Shown: piece after piece, positions 8,201-13,794 of the stretch
Numbering within the stretch: the stretch's first letter is position 1
How the letters are laid out: each line of letters starts with the position of its first letter
Assembly: GCF_004762035.2 (NCBI RefSeq)
Contig: NZ_SIJK02000060.1
Span: 1-32,234, forward strand
Direction of reading: 5' to 3'
Source of the DNA: Candidatus Chloroploca mongolica
Lineage (GTDB): Bacteria > Chloroflexota > Chloroflexia > Chloroflexales > Chloroflexaceae
DNA: 32,234 bases
Position numbers and translations under genes: made by a program
Notes under the pieces: generated by a model
Told to the model about the DNA's origin: nothing
The model's input: the letters and a program-made list of their open reading frames with translations, nothing else
The model's database searches: none

Positions 8201-8380
8201 CCCGCCCTCGACGACGGACAGGAGGAGGGGGCTGATGCCGCCGAAAAACGCTTTACACTTCGTGGCGGCTCGTGGGACGATGGGTCGTTCTTCCTGCGCG
8301 CGGCCTACCGCCCCCGTAATACGCCCGTCCTCCATTTTCGGGATGTGGGTTTTCGGCTTGCCCGGCACCCACATGTGTAA
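5285..8380 (+). CDS. NACHT NTPase with C-terminal SUMF1/C-type-lectin domain; DGR target 2
   Basis: A 1031-residue paralogue in architecture of the gene at 881-3760. The N-terminal helical module (1-60) recurs as a stand-alone copy at 9535-9741. A strand/linker part (VAGDVHGHLFLDGQ, about 78-92) follows. The NACHT has Walker A GEPGSGKST (257-265), Walker B with LDGLDE (360-365) and a VVACRVRAYEG sensor. After helical repeats, the SUMF1-like domain spans about 753-1028. Its 7688-7980 portion is identical over 293 bp to 3068-3360 of the first gene, while the NACHT parts are much more divergent. The variable region covers residues 998-1020. Catalytic cysteines of formylglycine-generating enzyme are absent, so binding rather than catalysis is expected. 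No ribosome binding site is visible; a hairpin plus T-run abuts the ATG. It is probably an intracellular sensor of a conflict system. Confidence 0.9.
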   Translation: MNDTLATTITQLLGLHAQGLLDDAELTAKLDQLRARVGASAVAEVLAACATEAPLPSPAEVPRVHVQTVTGSPQVAVAGDVHGHLFLDGQRTEAHATLLATYLQRVVAACATLSLQPFHDQRDLRETLAVGLAQVYTELATTADPVRRERLTPAELASFDAAAFWRDHVGPQHGPRQRRLSVIRPATDDEQRQAHALPPGQRGGRPDRPDPWVEHACETLDAAQFAQVVAAHPWVQLTGPQLVTEAIAGTLRLVLLGEPGSGKSTACRYLALTLAQAALTPTVPLPDVLLGWPAATVPQIPVLVPLLPFARRLEAAPGQALDATALWNHVAATWQGEGRSPGLAAALHHELDAGRMILFLDGLDEVPTVATRRLVVQALEAFATAYPDAHMVVACRVRAYEGARDHGWHLAGWPTATLAPWTDGQMRQFVAGWYAAIGGLPATERARRQADLQLALTRRPDLQRLGSNPMLLTIMALVHFNESQLPEERAALYGRCVAILLARWELGRIDAGYVSAYGSLMTYLGMPEVDVQRLRPMLQQAAYRAHQAHAAGQPGRLARAEVRELVAEALAELQHPNPYEGAKQFLTYTDGRAGLLHAQGAGEDYVFPHQTFQEYLAGLELVRGPAFVERMMAVRHDDRWQIPMMLGLGHAVHEGLFAIPYQFLNRLRCLRERSAGQRQQDLLLAAVIAADVGWKRLRRGGDEFGQLQEDLAADLATLITDPTVPAAVRVQAGALVAPLGDPRPGVCTLPPAMVELPGGSIMLGVTAAERAQLPKDWQVLFRDAENEADVPVPRFAIGRYPVTNAQYAEFIAAGGYDPAAPWWDAAGRAWLARDDAATEGLEPWQRRQRKDQPEEWDDEAFGHGRGNSPVVGVNWYEAMAFGRWLTASLNDGFVYRLPSEAEWEYAARRPTRRIYPWGAAEPEGERANFNRIYDGTTAVGCFPAGATPDGVLDLAGNVWEWTRSVYRPYPYDPALDDGQEEGADAAEKRFTLRGGSWDDGSFFLRAAYRPRNTPVLHFRDVGFRLARHPHV
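8276..8342 (+). repeat. DGR-type variable region VR2 in the 3' end of the second NACHT gene
   Basis: The counterpart of VR1 (3656-3722): same length, same frame, 16 substitutions, 15 at codon positions 1 or 2. Codons read TAC, CCC, CGT, AAT, GTC, CTC, TTT and GAT where VR1 has AAC, TAC, CAT, GTT, GAC, TAC, GAT and AAT. First and second bases are scrambled and the third base C or T kept. No adenine-rich template copy of this sequence was found in the window. Confidence 0.85.
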
Positions 8381-8511
8381 AGCGTTCTGTGTTCTGTCGC
8401 GAGGCGTAAGTACCGCCGTGCAGTGAGCACAGGTACGGCTAGCGGGGGCGCGGCGCGGTGCGGGGGGATGCAAGGGGGCGCACCCCCTTGCTTGCGCCCG
8501 TGGCGCAACGG
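8381..8511 (+). promoter_or_regulatory. Conserved DGR target tail with hairpin, copy 2
   Basis: Homologous to 3761-3891. The 9-bp stem GCAAGGGGG (8470-8478) / CCCCCTTGC (8483-8491) is preserved and the loop changed from CGCC to CGCA. Unlike copy 1 it is not followed by an RT gene, which fits an accessory target served in trans. The function is inferred. Confidence 0.45.
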
Positions 8512-8816
8512 TGATGAAGCCATCCATCGGGGAGACACGCCTTCCGTCGGCGTCAACGCCTCGGCTCGAGTATGCGAAGCCCACCTTCGTGGGCTGGACG
8601 TGATGTTTTTTCTCATCTGTCCTGGGAGCGAGGGCGTCCCGCCCTCGGTATGCCTTCGCGGGCGTCTCGCCCTCGCTCCCAGGCTGGCCTGTTACCTCAC
8701 ATGTGAACATGTACGAGCAAGCAGCATCTTGCAGGCATTGAACAATCGTCCTACAATAGAGGCAATGTGGGTTGATGGTATGGCGGCTAGCCAATGCGCT
8801 GGAAAGGATTCTGTTG
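8512..8816. other. Intergenic stretch with hairpins and a dispersed palindrome
   Basis: No gene seen. It holds a GGCG-TCAA-CGCC hairpin, a 7-bp stem at 8578-8595 with a CTTC loop followed ten bases later by six T's (possible weak terminator of the NACHT gene), and an imperfect palindrome at 8621-8683 (16-bp outer stem) related to 4580-4643. Confidence 0.5.
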
Positions 8817-9158
8817 ATGACGCTTACCCTTGAACCACCTGTCTTGCCGATGACACTGACGCCGCATGGGGTGGTGTTGGTGCGGGGGACACGCGTGCCG
8901 ATTGAGACCCTCATTACCGCGTTTCTCCAGGGTGACACCCCCGAAGAGATGGCCCAAAATTTTCCTACGGTGAGTGTGGCGGATGCATATGCGGTCATCG
9001 CTTACTATTTGCAGCACCAGACCGCAGTTGAACGGTACCTTGAGGAACGCGGGCAGCGTCGTGCTAAGGTGCAGGATCGTGTTGAAGCCCAGCAACAGCT
9101 CCATGGGCTCCGCGCCCGTCTTTTGGCACGTCAGGCCGAGCATGAAACTCCTCGCTGA
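8817..9158 (+). CDS. DUF433-family antitoxin-like protein
   Basis: A 113-residue protein with the DUF433 core: a GVVLVRGTRVPIETLITAFLQG strand-helix segment followed by TPEEMAQNFPTVSVADAYAVIAYYL, a winged/tri-helical DNA-binding-like fold. The C-terminal third is charged and helical. DUF433 proteins regularly occur as the upstream partner of DUF5615 PIN-like proteins in toxin-antitoxin-like pairs, as here. ATG 8817 is preferred over the upstream TTG 8772 because GGAAAGG (8801-8807) lies nine bases before it. Its last 17 bp overlap the next gene, so the two are translationally coupled. The antitoxin role is inferred from this pairing. Confidence 0.88.
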   Translation: MTLTLEPPVLPMTLTPHGVVLVRGTRVPIETLITAFLQGDTPEEMAQNFPTVSVADAYAVIAYYLQHQTAVERYLEERGQRRAKVQDRVEAQQQLHGLRARLLARQAEHETPR

Positions 9159-9492
9159 TGAGAATTTTCACCGTGCGATTGTGCGCGGTCTCCTGCGGCA
9201 TATGCCGCAGCTTGATCTTGTTCGTGTGCAAGATGTTGGTCTACGTGGCGCTGATGATCCAACCGTCCTGGCCTGGGCCGCTGGCGAAGGTCGGCTGATT
9301 CTTACGCATGATGCCGAAACCTTGATTGCTGATGCCTATGTGCGGGTACGATCTGCTTTGCCCATGCCTGGGGTGATTGAGGTGAGTCAAACTGCGCCGA
9401 TCGGCGTCGTCATTGAGGATCTTATCCTCCTGATTCAGGGAAGTCTGCCGAACGAGTGGGAGCATCAAGTTCTCTCTGTGCCACTTCGCTGA
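9142..9492 (+). CDS. DUF5615 PIN-like protein (putative toxin)
   Basis: A 116-residue PIN-like protein beginning with the diagnostic KLLADENFHRAIVRGL block. VQDVGLRGADDPTVLAWAAGEGRLILTHDAETL follows in short motif order: Asp/Glu at residues 6-7, DDP, and THDAET. These acidic positions correspond to the metal site of PIN nucleases. Family members are proposed RNases of type II toxin-antitoxin pairs; activity is rarely tested. The ATG lies inside the end of the DUF433 gene. The downstream neighbour is the stand-alone NACHT N-terminal module, 42 bp away. Confidence 0.88.
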   Translation: MKLLADENFHRAIVRGLLRHMPQLDLVRVQDVGLRGADDPTVLAWAAGEGRLILTHDAETLIADAYVRVRSALPMPGVIEVSQTAPIGVVIEDLILLIQGSLPNEWEHQVLSVPLR

Positions 9493-9534
9493 TCGGGGCC
9501 AATGAAGCATGTCATCTGGCGATTGATGGAACCT

Positions 9535-9741
9535 ATGAACAATCCCCTTGCGACGACGATCACGCAATTGCTGGGACTCCATGCGCAGGGCTTGCTTGAA
9601 GATGCCGAGTTGACGGCCAAGCTTGATCAGCTGCGCGCCCGCGTCGGGGCGTCGGCGGTGGCCGAGGTGTTGGCAGCGTGCGCGACCGAGGCACCGCTGC
9701 CAGCGGTGGTTGGGCCGCTGTTATCGCCTTCTGCGCACTAG
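9535..9741 (+). CDS. Stand-alone copy of the N-terminal module of the second NACHT protein
   Basis: A 68-residue product whose first ~55 residues (from NNPLATTITQLLGLHAQG onward) are almost identical to residues 2-56 of the NACHT protein at 5285-8380. The last dozen residues ([12 protein letters not shown]) are unrelated. It is predicted to be three short helices. It is either the leftover of a third NACHT gene or a separate adaptor/decoy carrying the sensor's N-terminal interaction domain. The frame has stayed open and its TAG stop shares CTAG with the stop codon of the convergent DUF4276 gene, so it may be expressed. Start 9535 matches the paralogue; an in-frame ATG at 9502 is also possible. 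The function is unknown. Confidence 0.55.
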   Translation: MNNPLATTITQLLGLHAQGLLEDAELTAKLDQLRARVGASAVAEVLAACATEAPLPAVVGPLLSPSAH

Positions 9742-10379
9742 CGAGCTGTGATCAACTCCTGCAAGCCCCGATAGAAGGTCTGGAAGCTTCGCGAGCGATT
9801 CCGTTCAGGTTGCATGTGGGCCGCCACTCGGCGCGCCACTTCAATCTTGGGCAGACCGCCCTGGTGGTAGCCCGCCCGCTGAAGTTCGCGTTCAAGCGCT
9901 TCCCAGGTGCCGCCAACCATTGTATCGGGATCGCGGTAACGCTCGCGCCGTTCCAGGTTGGCACGTATCCGTGGGTAGACCGTGCGCAGAGCGGCAAGAT
10001 CACCAAGGAACCATGCTTCGAGCTCTTCGATAGCAAGACGATTCAAAACCTGGAAAGGTTGCCCTGCTTCTCCAGCCCCTTTCGGTGTTAGTCCGGCCTC
10101 ACGAGCGATCTGATCGAGGTGGTGCTTTAAGGCCACACAATCATCATCATCGCGATCAACCAGCACGACGATGCGCCAATCCGCAGGCATCCAACTTGCC
10201 AGGGCGCGTAGGCGGAGCGGCAGGTTGTTGAGCAGATCGGCTTTGCCTTGAAAGACCTGGACATCGAACTCGATGGCCTCGCCCAGCATCCTTGGGGCTA
10301 AGATGCGCAGCGCCGCTTCGGCTGAAGGTTCTTCTGTGAAAAATAGGATGAACATAGCACTTGGATGGCGGTCACTCAT
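9738..10379 (-). CDS. DUF4276 family protein (AbiLii-like, Toprim-like partner of AAA ATPase)
   Basis: A 213-residue protein. An early [18 protein letters not shown] segment and an [20 protein letters not shown] segment resemble the Glu and DxD metal-site motifs of Toprim-like folds. The C-terminal part [14 protein letters not shown]...[12 protein letters not shown] matches the usual DUF4276 layout. Such proteins pair with ATPases of the OLD/AbiL group in phage-defence loci. ATG 10379 lies within the end of the ATPase gene (8-bp overlap ATGAGTGA), giving translational coupling and confirming the start; longer upstream frames are not supported. The substrate is unknown; by family a nucleolytic effector role is plausible. 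Confidence 0.85.
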   Translation of the reverse strand: MSDRHPSAMFILFFTEEPSAEAALRILAPRMLGEAIEFDVQVFQGKADLLNNLPLRLRALASWMPADWRIVVLVDRDDDDCVALKHHLDQIAREAGLTPKGAGEAGQPFQVLNRLAIEELEAWFLGDLAALRTVYPRIRANLERRERYRDPDTMVGGTWEALERELQRAGYHQGGLPKIEVARRVAAHMQPERNRSRSFQTFYRGLQELITAR

Positions 10380-11667
10380 GGCGGTCGTCTGGGTTATCAC
10401 CGCGTTGCGGTGAGGTGTCAAGGCGGAAGTTCCTTCGCTTTGGTTGCCCAGAGGCGGTGAGTGGATCGCCAAGCTCGAAGGCACCCTCCATCCAGAGTTG
10501 ACCAAGTTTGCCGCCCTGGGCGATTGCCGCTGGAATGCCGCGCATCTCTGCCGCTCGACGGGCCTGGGTATAACCCTCTTCGTTGCGGTAGAGCACCCAG
10601 AGTTCTTCGGGCCGCAATGTGTTGACAAAGAACGGTGAGTGCGTCGTGACCATCAGTTGGGTACGCGCTGAGGCTGTGCGGATCTCTTCCGACAGTTCGG
10701 GCAGGAGGCGTGGATGCAGGTGATTTTCCGGCTCTTCAATGCCAATGAGCGGTGGTGGCTCGGGATCATAGAGCACAATCAGGTACGCCAAGAGCTTGAG
10801 GGTGCCGTCAGAGGCAAAGCGCGCGAGGATTGGGCGCTCGAAGGGTGCGTCTTTCAGCTGGAGCAGCAGGCGACCATCTTCCATCAAGTTTGCTTGCACA
10901 TGCTCCAGGTGCGGGACACGGCGTGCCAGGACGCTCAGGATCTCAGCGAGCCGTTCGGGATGGTGCTCTTTGAGGTACTGCATCACATTGGGCAGATTAT
11001 CGCCCGTGGCGGAGAGGCGCTCTTGTGGCCCGGCTTCGGGTGTGGTGCGGGTATGCTCGGCCGTGAGATACGACAGATACCAACCTGTAATGAAGCGGCG
11101 CAGAGCGCTTACGCGGGGGTGGCTGGCGAACTGGCCGAGCGTATTCACTGCGAGCAACTCTGGTGAGGTCAGACGCTCTTCAATGCGCTCGTCCGACGCA
11201 TCCGGGGCTTCACCGCTGATCACCTGGCCTACCCCATGGCGAAAATCGAGGAAGCGAAAAGGTTTGCCTTGCTGTCCACGTCGCCACTGCAACCACTCTT
11301 CAGCCACGAAGGGACCGCGAACGCTTTCATCAATGGCGAGGTGGTAAGTAATCACCCGCGACTCGGGCATTGAATCAGGTCGTTCGCGATACTTCAACTC
11401 AATCACAATCGGTCCCTCAGCCCCACGGCTCCGCAGTTCACGAAAACGCCCGCGGCGATCCCATGCCTTACGCAGTCCCACTGAAAAGCACTCTGCGAGG
11501 AAGGCAAAGACATCAAAGATGGTGGACTTGCCGCTGCCATTCGGCCCAAGCAGCACTGTCATTGGGGTCAAATGGCGCAACTGAAGGTCGCGCAGCGCAC
11601 GGTAGTTTTGCACCGACAACTCTTCAAGGCGCGGGACGGATGCACGTGGCATCTTCATTTCGTTCAT
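10372..11667 (-). CDS. AAA/ABC-type ATPase of a two-gene defence module (AbiLi-like)
   Basis: A 431-residue SMC/OLD-like ATPase. An N-terminal strand ([17 protein letters not shown]) leads to Walker [11 protein letters not shown] central divergent helical region, an ABC-signature-like [16 protein letters not shown], Walker [14 protein letters not shown] and the His-loop TTHSPFFVN follow in order. All ATP-site motifs look intact. In this family the ATPase senses infection and gates a downstream nuclease-like partner, here the overlapping DUF4276 gene. A strong AGGAGGA lies just upstream of ATG 11667. The pair is convergent to the NACHT/toxin cluster. Assignment to AbiL rather than to another OLD-like system rests on the partner family. 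Confidence 0.85.
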   Translation of the reverse strand: MNEMKMPRASVPRLEELSVQNYRALRDLQLRHLTPMTVLLGPNGSGKSTIFDVFAFLAECFSVGLRKAWDRRGRFRELRSRGAEGPIVIELKYRERPDSMPESRVITYHLAIDESVRGPFVAEEWLQWRRGQQGKPFRFLDFRHGVGQVISGEAPDASDERIEERLTSPELLAVNTLGQFASHPRVSALRRFITGWYLSYLTAEHTRTTPEAGPQERLSATGDNLPNVMQYLKEHHPERLAEILSVLARRVPHLEHVQANLMEDGRLLLQLKDAPFERPILARFASDGTLKLLAYLIVLYDPEPPPLIGIEEPENHLHPRLLPELSEEIRTASARTQLMVTTHSPFFVNTLRPEELWVLYRNEEGYTQARRAAEMRGIPAAIAQGGKLGQLWMEGAFELGDPLTASGQPKRRNFRLDTSPQRGDNPDDRHE

Positions 11668-11858
11668 CCTGCTTCCTCCTGCATCCCCGCCATCCCCATC
11701 TCATTCACCTGCTCGCTATCGACCTACCGTCAGGGCTTGAACGATGGCGGCCATCGTATCACCATTGCTCGATGCAAGTATAGCATGTACCAGTTGCTAG
11801 GCTGCGCTCATCGCCTACTATGACGACGACTCCCTGTTCTTCGCCCTGCGCTACCCGC

Positions 11859-12779
11859 TCAGAAGACCAGGTAATTGACGCAGGTTTGATAGACTCCACC
11901 ATCCCAGCCTTCATGGAACACGATTGTGCCAGGATGTTCTGAATTGACTTTGACCTGGATCGTATGGCTCCCGGCCTCAAGATTCAGGAGGCGCTGCTCA
12001 GCGAGATTAACCCATGTGTCAGTATCGGTGAGGTGAATACTCGCCATCACGTGTGTCCCATTCACATAAGTGAATACGTTAAATAGCCCTACCGATGCCC
12101 CATCATTCGCAAGCACAATACCATCAAGCCATACCAGGACGTGCGCTGCCTCGTTGAGGGAAAACGCGAGCTCAAGTTCAGGTACGTCGAGCAGTTGCCA
12201 GTTCCCAGGAGGGGTCAACTCGACAGGCCCGTTCACGCACTTGCGCCCGGAGTTCAATGATACCTTGTCACTGGTGACAGCGCCCGTCGCAAGTTTGTCA
12301 CTGGTGACGGCCCCTGCCGCAAGTTTGCTGTTGGTGATGGCTCCGTCCGCCACAGTGTGGGCGCTGGGGACACTGCCCAGTTTCTCGCGCGGGGTCATTT
12401 CGGGGTCACCATCAACACTGAGGCCCAGCCAGACGGCCTGGCTGATGGTGGTGGTTTCCAGCGGCGTGACCGAGCCGAGAGCGACGGTAAAGAGGCCGTT
12501 GGTGACGGGGACGGCATTCGCGCCGGTGCGAACTTCTGTCCAGAGCAGGGTTTGTTGGGCATCGTAGAGCTTGAAGGTCATTGGCAAGGTTGCGGTAAGA
12601 GGGCTGCCATTGGCATCACTCAACCGCCCCTGATAGGTGATGGTACTAGCAGAGGTGCCAGTTTGCGGGAGGGAAACCGTTGGCCCGGCCAGGGTCTGGC
12701 TGGCAAGCACGAGCAGCACAACGAGGAAGACCGTAGCGCCGTTGATGATGAGTTGCGTGCGAAGGGTGATTGATGACAT
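11859..12779 (-). CDS. Exported protein, shared N-terminus with neighbour (variant A)
   Basis: A 306-residue protein. A hydrophobic signal segment (about 10-31, LIINGATVFLVVLLVLASQT) is followed by a YQGRLSDANGSPL domain with VPVTNGLFTVALGSVTPL, a beta-rich module frequent in exported Chloroflexota proteins. Short repeats of the type GAVTSDKLA, like those in phage tail-fibre stalks, come next. The C-terminal ~130 residues (from about 175) form a beta-rich domain with one Cys pair and are unrelated to the next paralogue. AAAGGAGG precedes the ATG with good spacing. It is the last gene of a likely three-gene transcript from 16254. Surface adhesion or structural function is likely but not shown. 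Confidence 0.82.
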   Translation of the reverse strand: MSSITLRTQLIINGATVFLVVLLVLASQTLAGPTVSLPQTGTSASTITYQGRLSDANGSPLTATLPMTFKLYDAQQTLLWTEVRTGANAVPVTNGLFTVALGSVTPLETTTISQAVWLGLSVDGDPEMTPREKLGSVPSAHTVADGAITNSKLAAGAVTSDKLATGAVTSDKVSLNSGRKCVNGPVELTPPGNWQLLDVPELELAFSLNEAAHVLVWLDGIVLANDGASVGLFNVFTYVNGTHVMASIHLTDTDTWVNLAEQRLLNLEAGSHTIQVKVNSEHPGTIVFHEGWDGGVYQTCVNYLVF

Positions 12780-12833
12780 CTGAAACCTCCTTTATCGTGG
12801 GATAGGCCTGGGTCTTGGGTCTGCGCAAGAGCC

Positions 12834-13775
12834 TCACAATCCAGCGGTCACAATGATGCGCCGCCCAAAACGAGGGTCGCCATCGATGCCAAACTGATAC
12901 TTCGTGTTGCTACCTTCCGGGCTGCCAAGGATGCGAATGACAAGTGTTCCACCAACAAAATCCTCCATCGTGCCAATTAATGTCCCTTGTGACCAAGACG
13001 AGGTAGAGAAAAAGATATGTGAGGGAATGTGGTCTGACAGAATTGTTCCTGATGGTGAATCCAAGAAAATCGATCCATGCGATCCTCCTTGATAGACTCC
13101 AGTCAAGGTTGCTTGAATAACAAGATCGCCCGCAGGAACATCTTCAAAGGTAAAGGTACTAATGGTTGCAAGGCCACCTTCCCAAGACACCTGACTATTA
13201 TCGCGAGCCATATAGGTTTGCGTTGCCAAGGTAGCACTGGTGACCGCTCCTGCCGCAAGTTTGTCACTGGTGACCGCGCCGGTCGCAAGTTTGTCACTGG
13301 TGACGGCCCCGGTCGCAAGTTTGCTGGTGGTGATGGCCCCGTCCGCCACGGTGTGGGCACTGGGGACACTGCCCAGTTTTTCGCGTGGGGTCATTTCGGG
13401 GTCACCATCAACACTGAGGCCCAGCCAGACGGCCTGACTGATGGTGGTGGTTTCCAGTGGCGTGACCGAGCCGAGAGCGACGGTAAAGAGGCCGTTGGTG
13501 ACGGGGACGGCATTCGCGCCGGTGCGAACTTCTGTCCAGAGCAGGGTTTGTTGGGCATCGTAGAGCTTGAAGGTCATTGGCAAGGTTGCGGTAAGAGGGC
13601 TGCCATTGGCATCACTCAACCGCCCCTGATAGGTGATGGTACTGGCAGCGGTGCCCGTTTGCAGGAGAGAGACCGTCGGCCCGGCCAGGGTCTGGCTGGC
13701 AAGCACGAGCAGCGCAACCAGGAAGATCGTAGCGCCGTTGATGATGAGTTGCGTGCGAAGGGTGATCGATGACAT
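12834..13775 (-). CDS. Exported protein, shared N-terminus with neighbour (variant B)
   Basis: A 313-residue paralogue of the gene at 11859-12779. The signal segment, the YQGRL domain and the GAITTSKLATGAVTSDK repeat stalk are nearly identical at DNA level, with one extra stalk repeat. The C-terminal ~120 residues (from DNSQVSWEGG to the end) differ completely and contain a jelly-roll-like pattern (GDLVIQATLTGVYQGG, LVIRILGSPEG). AGGAGG lies upstream of ATG 13775. Only 19 bp separate it from the CHAP gene, so the two are almost certainly cotranscribed. The constant-stalk and variable-tip arrangement suggests cell-surface display of alternative binding heads; this is an inference. Confidence 0.82.
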   Translation of the reverse strand: MSSITLRTQLIINGATIFLVALLVLASQTLAGPTVSLLQTGTAASTITYQGRLSDANGSPLTATLPMTFKLYDAQQTLLWTEVRTGANAVPVTNGLFTVALGSVTPLETTTISQAVWLGLSVDGDPEMTPREKLGSVPSAHTVADGAITTSKLATGAVTSDKLATGAVTSDKLAAGAVTSATLATQTYMARDNSQVSWEGGLATISTFTFEDVPAGDLVIQATLTGVYQGGSHGSIFLDSPSGTILSDHIPSHIFFSTSSWSQGTLIGTMEDFVGGTLVIRILGSPEGSNTKYQFGIDGDPRFGRRIIVTAGL

Positions 13776-13794
13776 CTGAAACCTCCTGCTTCCC

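Noticed and set aside
7067..8998. Long reverse-strand open frame (643 codons) opposite the second NACHT gene
   Set aside because: It is antisense to a gene with clear domains, has a low-complexity Arg/Pro-rich translation, and a similar shadow exists opposite the first NACHT gene (2879-3925). High GC leaves such frames open.
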